NCBI RefSeq assembly: GCF_025574485.1
Contig: NZ_JAOBPO010000001.1
Span: 317,501-381,500 of the forward strand
Direction: 5' to 3'
Source: Kordiimonas aquimaris
GTDB lineage: Bacteria; Pseudomonadota; Alphaproteobacteria; Sphingomonadales; Kordiimonadaceae
Length of the DNA stretch: 64,000 nt
Shown here: one piece after another, positions 27,201 through 35,971 of the stretch
Position numbering within the stretch: the first letter of the stretch is position 1
How the letters are laid out: every line of letters begins with the position of its first letter
Notes under the pieces: model-generated
What the model was told of the DNA's origin: nothing
The model's database searches: none
The model's input: the letters and a program-made list of their open reading frames with translations, nothing else
Position numbers and translations under genes: made by a program

Positions 27201-29067
27201 CAAATGGGCAAGGCGTTTCAAGCTCCAGTGAAAAGTCATGAATATGGCTTTGAGAACCGCCGCCCATTTTATAAGAATGCTCGGACAGTACACTGAACCC
27301 GATATTCTCGAGCACAGGCATACACCGCGACAGCGCAATAAGAGTGGAGCCATGATAAATTTTTAGCCGGAAACGGTTTTCACCGTCCGCCAGGTGATGA
27401 TAAAAATCGACACGAAGATCATCTTCACCGTCAATTTCTTCCAGCTTAATTACATCGTAAGCTGCTTGCGCAGGCGTAAAAAATTCCCGATATGCAGCCG
27501 TGAAACGCACCTTGTAATCATGGTGCAGGCGATTGCCTTGTTCTTCACCTAAGTGAGCAATCAGATTTAGATGTAGCCTGTCATCCCAGCCTTGCGCCGC
27601 TTCAACAATTTGTTGCTGAATATCTGCTTCTTCAATGGTGGGTACATCACCCGGGGTTGTGCGTATAATGAAATGCCACCGGGCCAGTGCTTCCTCACTG
27701 AGCTTGGCATAATAAACCGACACCTCACCTTTGTACGATTCGCACAGAATATCTGCGATGGCTGTGCGCAGGCCAGAATGGTAATTTTCGCGCGGCACAT
27801 ACACAAGCGCAGAGACAAAACGACCAAATTGGTCAGGACGAATGAAGGCGCGAGGGCGAGGGCGTTCTGTTAACTGCAGCACACCAAGCGCGGTGTCGTA
27901 TAACCAGTCCTCTTCAACCTGAAATAGCTCATCGCGCGGGAAATTCTCTAAAATATGCGATAGCGCTTTACCCGCAAATGATTGATGGCCAAGCCGTGCG
28001 CGCTTTTGGATGTTAGCGACTTTATTACGGATAAGAGGCACATCATGTGCAAACTGACTGTATGAAAGCGATGTAAACAAACCAACAAAGCGGCGCTCAC
28101 CAATAGCATTACCTTCACCGTCAAATATTTTAACGCCAATATAATCAAGGTGCGATACACGGTGCACAGTCGATTTCACATTAGCTTTTGTGATGATGAC
28201 AGGGTCTGGTTGCGTAAGGAAGTGACGTATTTCTGCGGACATCGGTGTCAAGCCATCTTTACCGCGGAGCACATATCTGTCCGGATCACGCAAAATGCCA
28301 AGGGCAGTACCGTCAACATGGTTGAAATCAAATGCTGCGGGGTCACCGTCAAAGCGGTATTCGCGGAAACCAAGAAAAGTAAAATGATCTGATCCCAGCC
28401 AACGAAGGAAATTGATAGTTTCCCCTACTTGCTCTTCAGCAATTGGTGGTGGGTTCACCGTTAATGAAGCAACGGTTTCGTCAATCTTTGCCAACATAGC
28501 ACGCCAATCGCCAACGGCAGCGCGTACATCTTCAAGTGTTTTTTCAAGTGTAGTCTTGATATTTTCAAGTGCTTTGGGGTCCGATTGTGCGCTAACTTCT
28601 ACATACATATAGCTTTCGCGGACACGCTCTGTACCTTTGACATAAGAACGCTTGCCGGCCTTATCTCGCGGCAAGTCAATAATCGGATGATGCATCATAT
28701 GGATGCGGTAATGCATTGAAGATGACAAACAACCCGTAACAGAATCAACGAGAAACGGCATATCATCGTTTATGATCATGATCGTTGAATGGCGCGTTGT
28801 ATTATCCGCGCCTGCTTCCGTACCTTGCGGGCCAGCAACGGTCACAATTGCCGTTCCCGGTTTACGTTTTTCCGATGCACGCCAGAGATTAACGCCTATA
28901 GAAAACAATTCTTTAGGTTCACGCATTAACAAATCATCAGGCGCAGCAAGGCTGTATAACTCGTCGAGAAATGCCTTCAATTCAGTTGCGGAACTACCCT
29001 TTTCGGTGTCCTTAATCATCTTGGTGAATGCGGCGGCCAAATGGTCGACAATATTCTGCTTACTCAC
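24247..29067 (-). CDS. gdhB: NAD-specific glutamate dehydrogenase, large 180-kDa type
   Basis: 1606 residues, the size of the L-GDH180 enzymes of Proteobacteria and Streptomyces. Long N-terminal ACT-like and helical modules (MIINDDMPFLVDSVTG, VEEDWLYDTALGVL) precede the catalytic core with GGLRWSDRREDFRTEV, KNAVIVPQGSKGGF (substrate Lys region), GDMAGDVFGNGMLLS (NAD fold), and FNHMHIFIDPNPGD. It oxidises glutamate to 2-oxoglutarate plus ammonium, feeding the TCA cycle in a tetrameric cytoplasmic enzyme. The start is GTG at 29067, with AGGGG upstream. It follows a PAS_5-domain gene by 45 bases and precedes a small membrane protein gene by 20 bases, all on the minus strand. Confidence 0.96.
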   Translation of the reverse strand: MSKQNIVDHLAAAFTKMIKDTEKGSSATELKAFLDELYSLAAPDDLLMREPKELFSIGVNLWRASEKRKPGTAIVTVAGPQGTEAGADNTTRHSTIMIINDDMPFLVDSVTGCLSSSMHYRIHMMHHPIIDLPRDKAGKRSYVKGTERVRESYMYVEVSAQSDPKALENIKTTLEKTLEDVRAAVGDWRAMLAKIDETVASLTVNPPPIAEEQVGETINFLRWLGSDHFTFLGFREYRFDGDPAAFDFNHVDGTALGILRDPDRYVLRGKDGLTPMSAEIRHFLTQPDPVIITKANVKSTVHRVSHLDYIGVKIFDGEGNAIGERRFVGLFTSLSYSQFAHDVPLIRNKVANIQKRARLGHQSFAGKALSHILENFPRDELFQVEEDWLYDTALGVLQLTERPRPRAFIRPDQFGRFVSALVYVPRENYHSGLRTAIADILCESYKGEVSVYYAKLSEEALARWHFIIRTTPGDVPTIEEADIQQQIVEAAQGWDDRLHLNLIAHLGEEQGNRLHHDYKVRFTAAYREFFTPAQAAYDVIKLEEIDGEDDLRVDFYHHLADGENRFRLKIYHGSTLIALSRCMPVLENIGFSVLSEHSYKMGGGSQSHIHDFSLELETPCPFEMDQIKPLVEHLFLKVWRGASENDGFNELVLTSAMNWSEIVVLRAYGKYLRQLGMGYTPDYIADTMVEHSAISTLLLELFTAQFDPEFKDKRDDCADKVRSKITVALERVKSLDHDRILRAYVNVISATQRTNYYQDGVVERVDERALAFKIRSRDVEEAPLPKPFAEIWVYSPQVEGVHLRGGPIARGGLRWSDRREDFRTEVLGLVKAQQVKNAVIVPQGSKGGFYPKQLPTSGDRDAFLKEGVASYRSFITSLLSLTDNLKGGKTIAPKQIVRRDGNDPYLVVAADKGTATFSDIANGISEGRDFWLGDAFASGGSAGYDHKKMGITAKGGWVSVQRLFRERGVNVQKDEFTVIGVGDMAGDVFGNGMLLSKKIRLQAAFNHMHIFIDPNPGDTGKAWTERKRLFETPGTTWDDYDKKLISKGGGVFSRAEKSIKLSAEIKKWLGTEENSLSPVALINRILKAEADLLWFGGIGTYVRAPDETDLQVGDRANDALRVTSEELRVKVIGEGGNLGMTQRARIAYARLGGRLNTDFIDNSAGVDCSDKEVNIKILLTDAIAKGSLKKEDRNALLEVMTDEVSDIVLSDNYLQTQAISLAEASAANARQYHLGLIRALERTGGLNREIEFLPSDEGFSELAANDEGLTRPEIATLMAYAKMSLFDTLVKSDLIDDPVLQPELEWGFPSTLRERFATELRDHQLRREIIATVLANEVVNWAGLTFVYEVKEETGLGVEDIVAAFVIVREVFGLQEQWEAINALDYKVPASVQYDMHQSVSDSLKTQVLWMLRNLDQPFNVSALVERFKTPFEKLFGIKQEVLSTPAQAAFVGRRDTLKGDGVDHGLATFVAAFEVLASGPDIIMVAEECGKPVDYVAGVHFALGDLLNFDWLRQRADRIASEDHWEMLATRAILEDLADQQRDLVHKVCSKADKMTVKQATGAWRKEQATRLIRADRLAEDLLSSGGLSVAKLSFAARHLRSILR

Positions 29068-29112
29068 GGTATGCCCCTAATTTGATGCATGATATTTTTT
29101 GATAAACACTAA

Positions 29113-30294
29113 TCACGGTTCATCTCTTTTTGATAAGATTTCACGTGCGGCACGCACAATTTGATGCTCGCTTGAAGAAACAGGCGCCACCACTTCTGCG
29201 GTGCCGTCTTCTTTTCGCCGAACGAGCACCAAACTATAGTCATTGCGCAGGTTAATCTGATTAAGTGCTACTGCCGGGTGCGTTTTTAAGCGCGCCATTA
29301 GTTGTTCAACCGGCTCGACAGATCGCCCAAGTGAACCACCCTTTTTCAAAGATCGTTCGTTCTGAACACACCCCTTTATACCCCCTGGCACATTATTCAG
29401 AAAATTCACCAAACCGTCTGGCGTAATTTCATTGCGCGCAGCAAAAGATAATGCTGCTGCATATTCCGTAATGCGGGTTTTGTCGTAATCTTTGCCGAAT
29501 GTTAGTTTTAATGCCGGTGTAAACGGCGCTCTCTTTTGCTGCCGCAAACCTTCCGTTCTGAGATATCTACGATAAGAAACCGGATCACGAGACGCAGCTA
29601 TATGAAATGCAAACGTTTGAGCAAGTGCTGCATAAAGACCTTGCCTGCTTGTGTTGTCTGGATGCACAACAGCAGCACCAACTTCTGCGCATGTACTCGC
29701 CGCCGCCGCAAGGGCTTGGGCAAGCTCTTTGCCAGCAGGCTTATCGCCCGCTTTTTCTGGCAGCCGTTCACGGTGGTTAACAACAACCATCACAAACTGA
29801 GCACCATCGCCGTGCGCACTAAACGGCAACATAATACCGCGCGATTCAATCGACCGTTCTATAAACTCAAATTCAGCTGCTTGAGTTCGCCCCTCATAAG
29901 AAACAAACCGGTCGGCCAAAGCAGCAGCAAATTCATTACCCTTAATTGAATGCAGTAGCGTGCCCATTTCCACATTACCGCCCAAAACCATCTTAACGCG
30001 CGCACCACAAAACCGCACACTAGCGCCAGCTTCTGTAAAAGCGAGCAATAGGCAATTATCTTTAAATGGGCTTAGGCCTTCAGGCGTCAGGTCCGCAAAA
30101 AGAGGAAATTCTCGATCCGCATTCAAGGCATGCCAATAATCAAAAGCACGCAGGTGCAAACGTCGCTCGTGCTGTGCTGTCGCTGTCTGGCGCTGGGAAA
30201 TGGTAGCACTGAATACAAAGTCGTCTTCCGCAGGTGCTGACACAGCACTAGAAGGCGTTTTTTGATTCGTTATGTCGCTATCATTCATGCTCAT
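29113..30294 (-). CDS. PAS_5-like domain protein upstream of glutamate dehydrogenase
   Basis: About 393 residues from ATG 30294 (30288 and 30330 are alternatives). After a low-complexity N-terminus comes a PAS_5-like fold: HLRAFDYWHALNADREFPLF, then FKDNCLLLAFTEAGASVRFC, GARVKMVLGG and SIESRGIMLPFSAHG. The C-terminal 200 residues are helical, ending in PVSSSEHQIVRAAREIL, and I do not recognise them. PAS_5 proteins are frequent and poorly understood in alphaproteobacteria. Its 45-base distance to the GDH gene suggests one transcript, so it might sense the metabolic state and act on GDH or its expression; that is inference. No signal peptide or membrane helix. Confidence 0.6.
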   Translation of the reverse strand: MSMNDSDITNQKTPSSAVSAPAEDDFVFSATISQRQTATAQHERRLHLRAFDYWHALNADREFPLFADLTPEGLSPFKDNCLLLAFTEAGASVRFCGARVKMVLGGNVEMGTLLHSIKGNEFAAALADRFVSYEGRTQAAEFEFIERSIESRGIMLPFSAHGDGAQFVMVVVNHRERLPEKAGDKPAGKELAQALAAAASTCAEVGAAVVHPDNTSRQGLYAALAQTFAFHIAASRDPVSYRRYLRTEGLRQQKRAPFTPALKLTFGKDYDKTRITEYAAALSFAARNEITPDGLVNFLNNVPGGIKGCVQNERSLKKGGSLGRSVEPVEQLMARLKTHPAVALNQINLRNDYSLVLVRRKEDGTAEVVAPVSSSEHQIVRAAREILSKRDEP

Positions 30295-30309
30295 TGCACA
30301 CATCACATA

Positions 30310-30369
30310 GGTGCCATCACACCTTATCATCTGCGAGGCTTTAGCCTTTTACGCGCCGACTATGGCACC
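30310..30369. promoter_or_regulatory. Nested inverted repeats upstream of the PAS_5-GDH operon
   Basis: GGTGCCAT (30310-30317) and ATGGCACC (30362-30369) are perfect 8-base arms. Nearly concentric with them is the 12-base palindrome AGGCTTTAGCCT (30336-30347). On the minus strand the palindrome includes GCTAAAGC, a plausible -10 region of the GCTANA type, so this may be a promoter with an operator. Confidence 0.4.
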
Positions 30370-30455
30370 GCCTCATCGCGCCCGCAAGCGCATTCACACG
30401 TAATTAGACAACTTTATTGTGGATAAATCGTTAACGACTAATTTTGCCATGAAAC

Positions 30456-30491
30456 TTGACAGGCATGAACGCAATGACGATTCTCATCGTC
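30456..30491 (+). promoter_or_regulatory. Promoter/operator candidate of the acyl-CoA synthetase gene
   Basis: TTGACA at 30456-30461 is a perfect -35 hexamer. The dyad GACGAT TCTC ATCGTC (30476-30491) lies where the -10 region would be, so a bound repressor would block the promoter. The -10 hexamer itself is poor. Confidence 0.4.
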
Positions 30492-30529
30492 GGGTATAGA
30501 TACACAGTTATCCATAAGGGAGCCACACT

Positions 30530-32326
30530 ATGGCAATGAAGCAATGGAACAGCTTAACGCAGATGTTCTTTGACCAAACAACTGCAATGCCTGACAAGCC
30601 ATTGTTGTTCGCCAAGAAAGATAATGCGTGGCAGTCCGAGACCTGGCAACAAGTAGCCGACAAAGTGACACAGCTTGGTGCAGCGCTGAAGAAAATGGGT
30701 GTTAGCAAAGGTGACCGGGTTGTCATTGTGAGTGAGAACCGGCCTGAATGGATGGTTGCGGATTTTGCTATTATGGCCATTGGCGCAATTTCAGTACCAA
30801 CCTACACTACCAACACCGTGCGTGATCATCTGCACATTGTTGAAAACAGTGGGGCGGTAGCGGCGATTGTTTCCACAAAAAACTTGGCACGGACCTTTTT
30901 GCGTGCGGCTCACGAGTGTGACGAACTCCAGCACACCATTGTCATGGAACCATTTTCAATTGAGCAGGAACTTAATGTTACTGTTTATGACTGGAACACT
31001 GTCATTAATGAACAGTCGTCCGATATTGAAAGCTTCAAGGCCGCTTGTGCAGATGTACAACGCGAGGACATAGCCTGCCTGATATATACAAGTGGAACCG
31101 GCGGCGCACCAAAAGGCGTGATGCTGCATCATGGGTCATTGTTGCATAATTGTGATGGTGCTTCTGACATTATTGAACGGCTTGGTCTGGACGGAAACGC
31201 CTTTCTCTCATTTCTACCATTAAGTCACGCTTATGAACACACAGCTGGCCTTTGTTGGCCGCTATGTATTGGTGCCGAAATTTGGTACGCAGAAAGCATA
31301 GAAAAGCTTGCTGCTAATATGGCCGAAGCCAAACCAACAGTTATGGTGGTGGTACCTCGTTTGTTTGAAATGCTGCGCACGCGCATAACCCGCACAGTGC
31401 AAAGCGAAGGCGGCATGAAAGCCAGAATGTTTGACAAAGCAATCGCGCTGGGCGTGAAACGCCTACAACACGGCGAGTCTTTGTCTTTGCTAGAAAAGCT
31501 TCAGGACTGGTTTTTGTCCAAAACAGTCAGAAAAAAAGTGCAAAAGCAATTTGGTGGTCGCCTGAAAGCCCTTGTATCTGGCGGCGCGCCGTTATCACCA
31601 GATGTTGGTTATTTTTTTGCAGCGCTCGGCTTACCGCTTTTGCAAGGTTATGGTCAGACGGAAGCAGGGCCAGTGGTTTCTGCAAACCCGCCCTGGGCAA
31701 CCAAGATGCATACCGTAGGTAAAATTTTCAAAAACATTGAAGCTAAAGTTGCTGATGACGGCGAGATATTGCTAAAAGGCGAGATGGTCATGAAAGGTTA
31801 TTGGCGCAACGAGAAAGCAACGAGCAAAACCGTTGTGGACGGATGGCTGCACACCGGTGACATTGGGCAGATTGATGAAGATGGCTATCTTGAGCTAACG
31901 GACCGAAAGAAAGATATTATCGTTAACGATAAAGGTGACAATGTTTCGCCGCAACGCGTAGAAGGCTTACTTGCACTTGAAGACGAGATAGCCCAAGCAA
32001 TGATATACGGCGACAAACGTCCGCATATGGTCGCTTTATTGGTTCCTGATGCTGAATGGCTGGCTGGTTGGGCAAAAGCCAATAACAAGCCTGCAGCGCG
32101 GCTTGAAAAACTATCAGATGACAAAGACCTGCATAAAGCGATTGATGCTGCTGTGAGCCGTATTAACAAACGACTATCCAACATCGAGAAAATTCGTCGC
32201 TTTGCCCTCGCAACAGAAGCTTTCACAATTGAAAATGAACAAATGACACCAAGCTTAAAGTTGCGCCGTCATGTCGTGAAAGAAGTTTACAAAGATACAC
32301 TAGAAGCACTTTATGCTCGTCGCTAG
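30530..32326 (+). CDS. Long-chain fatty-acid CoA ligase (AMP-dependent synthetase)
   Basis: 598 residues, the size of FAA1/long-chain acyl-CoA synthetases. Core motifs are visible: P-loop-like LIYTSGTGGAPKGVMLHH, LPLSHAYEHTAG, YGQTEAGPVVSANPP, GWLHTGDIGQIDEDG and LTDRKKDIIVNDKGDNVSP. The N-terminus has no membrane helix. It makes acyl-AMP and then acyl-CoA from long-chain fatty acids, entering beta-oxidation or lipid synthesis. The ATG follows AAGGGAG. A dyad near the TTGACA at 30456 suggests regulation, plausibly by a fatty-acid-responsive repressor. An A/T-rich hairpin follows the stop. egtB is downstream, 175 bases away. Confidence 0.92.
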   Translation: MAMKQWNSLTQMFFDQTTAMPDKPLLFAKKDNAWQSETWQQVADKVTQLGAALKKMGVSKGDRVVIVSENRPEWMVADFAIMAIGAISVPTYTTNTVRDHLHIVENSGAVAAIVSTKNLARTFLRAAHECDELQHTIVMEPFSIEQELNVTVYDWNTVINEQSSDIESFKAACADVQREDIACLIYTSGTGGAPKGVMLHHGSLLHNCDGASDIIERLGLDGNAFLSFLPLSHAYEHTAGLCWPLCIGAEIWYAESIEKLAANMAEAKPTVMVVVPRLFEMLRTRITRTVQSEGGMKARMFDKAIALGVKRLQHGESLSLLEKLQDWFLSKTVRKKVQKQFGGRLKALVSGGAPLSPDVGYFFAALGLPLLQGYGQTEAGPVVSANPPWATKMHTVGKIFKNIEAKVADDGEILLKGEMVMKGYWRNEKATSKTVVDGWLHTGDIGQIDEDGYLELTDRKKDIIVNDKGDNVSPQRVEGLLALEDEIAQAMIYGDKRPHMVALLVPDAEWLAGWAKANNKPAARLEKLSDDKDLHKAIDAAVSRINKRLSNIEKIRRFALATEAFTIENEQMTPSLKLRRHVVKEVYKDTLEALYARR

Positions 32327-32347
32327 AGCATGCTTATATGATGGCTT

Positions 32348-32370
32348 ACCAAAAAATGCCGTTTTTTGGT
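32348..32370 (+). terminator. A/T-rich hairpin after the acyl-CoA ligase gene
   Basis: ACCAAAAAA (32348-32356), loop TGCCG, TTTTTTGGT (32362-32370). Perfect 9-base arms, but the T-run is inside the stem and nothing T-rich follows, so terminator action is uncertain. Confidence 0.35.
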
Positions 32371-32501
32371 GCGAAATTGCAATTATTCTTTGCGAAAAAA
32401 GAACTATGGCAACCAGATTCAATTGTTAAGTTTGCATTTAATGATTGTCACAACCGGTAAAAAACTATCAGTCGCAGATCTCAATGATCATGGAGAGCAA
32501 A

Positions 32502-33779
32502 ATGATAAAGGTGGCGCGCAATGCTGATACGCATACAGAACTGCGCAACCGTTATAAAACCGTGCGCGCACAATCACTTTTACTAACAGCCTCATTATCC
32601 GACGCTGACGCGACTGTGCAATCCATGGAGGACGCCAGCCCTGCAAAGTGGCACTTGGCGCACACAAGCTGGTTTTTTGAAACGTTTTTACTTATTCCCC
32701 ATACACCGTCTTACCGTCTTTTTGCTGCAGACTTTAGCTTTCTGTTTAATTCTTATTACGAAGAAGTCGGTGCACGCTTTTCTCGCCCAGACAGAGGTAT
32801 GTTGACACGCCCAAGCCTTGACGATGTTCGCAACTACCGCGCATATGTTGATAGCAACATGGTGGCTCTTCTTGAAACGGATGTGGCACCAGATGTACTG
32901 GCCCTTGTTGAGCTTGGCTTGAACCATGAACAGCAACATCAGGAGCTGATACTCACTGATATTCTGCACCTCTTTGCCCAAAACCCCATGCGGCCCACTT
33001 TCCGCATGAGCGAGCCACTGAGTGTTTCACCTGATAATATATCGCCGATTAAATGGGTATCTTTTGAAGGGGGCAATATAGAAATTGGCCACGGTGATAC
33101 AGACTTTGCCTTTGACTGTGAAACACCAAAGCATGAAACTTTTTTACATCCGTTCCGATTGGCTTCACGCGCGGTCACAAACGGGGAGTGGCTGGATTTT
33201 ATGGCGGATGGCGGATATGAAAAACCATCTCTTTGGTTGTCAGACGGTATTGCCACAGTTCGCGCTCAAAACTGGCAGGCACCTCTATACTGGGAACAGC
33301 AGGACGGCGAGTGGTGGTCCATGTCTTTACGCGGATTTCAACCTATTGACCGAAGCGCGCCTGTCGCACACATTAGCTTTTATGAAGCCGATGCATATGC
33401 AACCTGGGCAGGGAAACGGCTGCCGCGGGAAGCGGAATGGGAACATGCCGCCACGCAATCTGCTATAGCTGGTAACTTTGCTGACACAGGCCGCTTGCGG
33501 CCAAAACCCCAAGTTTCTGGCACGACCGACAAATCGTTAACCGGTTTATTTGGTGATGTATGGGAGTGGACTGCAAGTCCATTTGTTTCCTACCCTGGCT
33601 TCAAGCCAGCGGCAGGCGCTGTCGGTGAATACAACGGCAAATTCATGAGTGGTCAAATGGTGCTCAAGGGTGGATCATGTGTAACGCCTGCTGGTCATAT
33701 GCGCGCATCTTACCGCAACTTTTTCCAACCCGAAAAACGCTGGCAGTTCTCAGGATTGCGGCTAGCAGAGGACGCTTAA
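32502..33779 (+). CDS. egtB: Ergothioneine biosynthesis sulfoxide synthase EgtB
   Basis: About 425 residues from ATG 32502, with GGAG six bases upstream; an in-frame start at 32445 is longer than the family. DinB-like N-terminus: [16 protein letters not shown] and [15 protein letters not shown] provide the three iron-binding His. The C-terminal FGE-sulfatase domain begins [12 protein letters not shown], continues [15 protein letters not shown] and includes [11 protein letters not shown] and the final [19 protein letters not shown]. EgtB joins hercynine and a cysteine-derived sulfur donor (gamma-glutamylcysteine or cysteine) with oxygen. The stop shares one base with the egtD start. egtA, egtC and egtE are not in the window. 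Confidence 0.94.
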   Translation: MIKVARNADTHTELRNRYKTVRAQSLLLTASLSDADATVQSMEDASPAKWHLAHTSWFFETFLLIPHTPSYRLFAADFSFLFNSYYEEVGARFSRPDRGMLTRPSLDDVRNYRAYVDSNMVALLETDVAPDVLALVELGLNHEQQHQELILTDILHLFAQNPMRPTFRMSEPLSVSPDNISPIKWVSFEGGNIEIGHGDTDFAFDCETPKHETFLHPFRLASRAVTNGEWLDFMADGGYEKPSLWLSDGIATVRAQNWQAPLYWEQQDGEWWSMSLRGFQPIDRSAPVAHISFYEADAYATWAGKRLPREAEWEHAATQSAIAGNFADTGRLRPKPQVSGTTDKSLTGLFGDVWEWTASPFVSYPGFKPAAGAVGEYNGKFMSGQMVLKGGSCVTPAGHMRASYRNFFQPEKRWQFSGLRLAEDA

Positions 33780-34750
33780 TGTACGGCGAAAACATCGATA
33801 CTGCCACACCAACCGGAAAACATAATACAACCGCGTCCACTTTCGCAGAGAGTGTACTTGCGGGTTTGGCGTTACCTCAAAAAACACTACCTTGTTACTG
33901 GCTCTATGACACACGCGGATCGGAGCTGTTTGAGCAAATTACCAAGCTCCCTGAATATTATCCAACGCGCACCGAGGTCGGTATTCTGCAAACTAATATT
34001 GGAGAGATTTGCGAGGCAATAGGGCCAGGTGCTTCAGTTGTAGAGTTTGGTGCCGGTGCTGGCACCAAAACACGCTTGCTGTTAAGCGCACTTGTTACGC
34101 CTCAAAATTATATCCCGATTGACATATCGGCAGACTTTCTTGAATCAGCAATGACACATCTGGCAGCAGACTATCCAACCATTAATATTACGCCTATCGT
34201 TGCAGACTTTACCTCACCAGAAGCGTTAGTGAAGGCGACATTGCCAGGCAACAATCGCCTTGGTTTTTTTCCTGGCTCTACTATAGGAAATTTATCGGAT
34301 ATCGAGATTGCAGACTTTCTCTCAGGCGCGAAAAAGGGACTGGGTACCGATGCTCAGTTTCTTATCGGTATTGATTTGGTCAAAAGCACAGATGTTCTTA
34401 TTCCCGCATACGATGATGCGGCAGGTGTAACGGCCGCCTTTAACCTTAATCTTCTACAACGGATAAACCGCGAGATAAGTGGATGCTTTGATCTTGATAA
34501 CTTTAAACATGAAGCAAGATGGAATCAATCAGACTCGCGTATTGAAATGCATCTGGTTAGCCAAATAGAACAAGCCGTTCGCGTTGGTAACCAAACCTTT
34601 TCCTTTCGAAAGGGCGAGACAATTCATACTGAAAATTCGCGTAAATTTACGCTTAAGCGGTTTGAAGCGCTTGCTCAAAATAACGGCTGGCGTCTTAAGC
34701 AAACATGGATAGATGAAAATGACTATTTCTGTTTGGCTTTATTGGGGTAG
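33779..34750 (+). CDS. egtD: Histidine Nalpha-trimethyltransferase EgtD
   Basis: 323 residues from ATG 33779, overlapping the egtB stop TAATG by one base, which matches the usual EgtD length of about 321; longer readings inside egtB are frame extensions. Family marks: YDTRGSELFEQITKLPEYYPTR, SAM motif I VVEFGAGAGTKTRLLL, FFPGSTIGNLSD, GIDLVKSTDVL and SQIEQAVRVGNQTFSFRKGE. It uses three SAM molecules to convert histidine into hercynine. With EgtB this is the minimal pair needed to make the ergothioneine core in the cytoplasm, with C-S lyase activity supplied from elsewhere. Convergent with the MFS gene, 7 bases away. Confidence 0.95.
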   Translation: MYGENIDTATPTGKHNTTASTFAESVLAGLALPQKTLPCYWLYDTRGSELFEQITKLPEYYPTRTEVGILQTNIGEICEAIGPGASVVEFGAGAGTKTRLLLSALVTPQNYIPIDISADFLESAMTHLAADYPTINITPIVADFTSPEALVKATLPGNNRLGFFPGSTIGNLSDIEIADFLSGAKKGLGTDAQFLIGIDLVKSTDVLIPAYDDAAGVTAAFNLNLLQRINREISGCFDLDNFKHEARWNQSDSRIEMHLVSQIEQAVRVGNQTFSFRKGETIHTENSRKFTLKRFEALAQNNGWRLKQTWIDENDYFCLALLG

Positions 34751-34757
34751 GCCAAAA

Positions 34758-35930
34758 TCACTGTATTAAGTCTTTATTTTGCTTGAAATATCGCATTGAA
34801 AAGATGCCAAACAAGGGCCCTAGCGCCAGAACGAGAAATGCCATTGGCCAGCTAAAAGCCTCTACAAATTGTGGCGTAAACTGAACAGTTATAGACGTTA
34901 GCGCAAAGCCAAGTGCCGTTTGCAATGTCATCAGGCTTCCTATCCTGTCAGGCGGCGCATGATCAGCCACAAGCGCAGAAAATTGAGGCGAGTCCGGTAT
35001 GATGCTCATACCCCAGATAATCAATGCCATCACAAATAGAATAAGCGAATACTCAAAAGCTAAAGCTGCACATATGCCGCTAGCTGCACTGATTATCATT
35101 GCTATATTTGCAATGCGCGCTTTACCAAATCTGTCAGCAAGCAGACCTGATGGCACACACACAACAGCACCGAGCCCAATAGCCCAAAACGCAATCAATG
35201 AACCAAAAGCTTGAGGGTTTTCAACATGGCCTGTCGCAGCAACACCTGCGACAACGCCAACCCACGCCCAAAAAGCGTACAACTCCCACATATGACCGAA
35301 GTAGCCAAGGAAAGCATAGCGAACCGGTTTGATCTGCCATGCAGCCATTATTGCACGCGGGTCAAACTTTGCTGCTTGCTGATGATATGGCCCAACGTCA
35401 CAAAACAAAATTGCAATGCCACCTATCATACCGGCAACACTCGTTACTAGTAATGTTAAGCGCCAATCCACTCCGCCAAAGTAGACAGCCAAATGCGGTA
35501 AGGCTGAGCCAAGAGCAAGCGCTCCCACTAGTAAGCTTGCAATTAATCCGCGTCTCTTGATGCTCCAACCAACAGCTACCTTCAAGCCAACAGGGTAAAC
35601 GCCAGCAAGCGCAAAACCAACAACAAGGCGTGAAGTAAATGCTAACAAACCATCTGGTGACACTAGAAATAATGCAAGGTTTGCAGCGGATGCAATAAGA
35701 GCAAAAACAGCAAACAAACGTTGCGGCCTGACACGGTCTGGCAAGCCGGAAATCGCCAAAACAAGCGCCCCAGCTACAAAGCCGATTTGTGTGGCAGCAG
35801 AAAGCCCGGCAAGGTCGGCAACCTCAAGGCCGTTAGCCGCCGCCAGCGCAGGCAAAACGGACGCCGCAGAAAACCAAAGGCTGAGAACGGCGACTTGTGC
35901 AAAAAGAAGCAAAATAATTGAGCGCACCAT
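34758..35930 (-). CDS. Major facilitator superfamily permease
   Basis: About 390 residues from ATG 35930 (CCAGGCG upstream); a TTG at 35975 is in frame and would overlap the stop of the upstream gene by four bases, so the start is open. Twelve hydrophobic segments are visible: SIILLLFAQVAVLSLWFSAA is helix 1 and SAATQIGFVAGALVLAISGL helix 2, followed by the A-motif-like GLPDRVRPQRLF. The sequence recalls the CynX/NimT-like branch of MFS exporters. Substrate unknown. Convergent with egtD and downstream of the amidase-like gene, it could conceivably move ergothioneine, but nothing in the sequence says so. Confidence 0.85.
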   Translation of the reverse strand: MVRSIILLLFAQVAVLSLWFSAASVLPALAAANGLEVADLAGLSAATQIGFVAGALVLAISGLPDRVRPQRLFAVFALIASAANLALFLVSPDGLLAFTSRLVVGFALAGVYPVGLKVAVGWSIKRRGLIASLLVGALALGSALPHLAVYFGGVDWRLTLLVTSVAGMIGGIAILFCDVGPYHQQAAKFDPRAIMAAWQIKPVRYAFLGYFGHMWELYAFWAWVGVVAGVAATGHVENPQAFGSLIAFWAIGLGAVVCVPSGLLADRFGKARIANIAMIISAASGICAALAFEYSLILFVMALIIWGMSIIPDSPQFSALVADHAPPDRIGSLMTLQTALGFALTSITVQFTPQFVEAFSWPMAFLVLALGPLFGIFSMRYFKQNKDLIQ

Positions 35931-35971
35931 AACACGCCTGGCTACCGCTTCTATGTTTGTTTCAACCTCGT

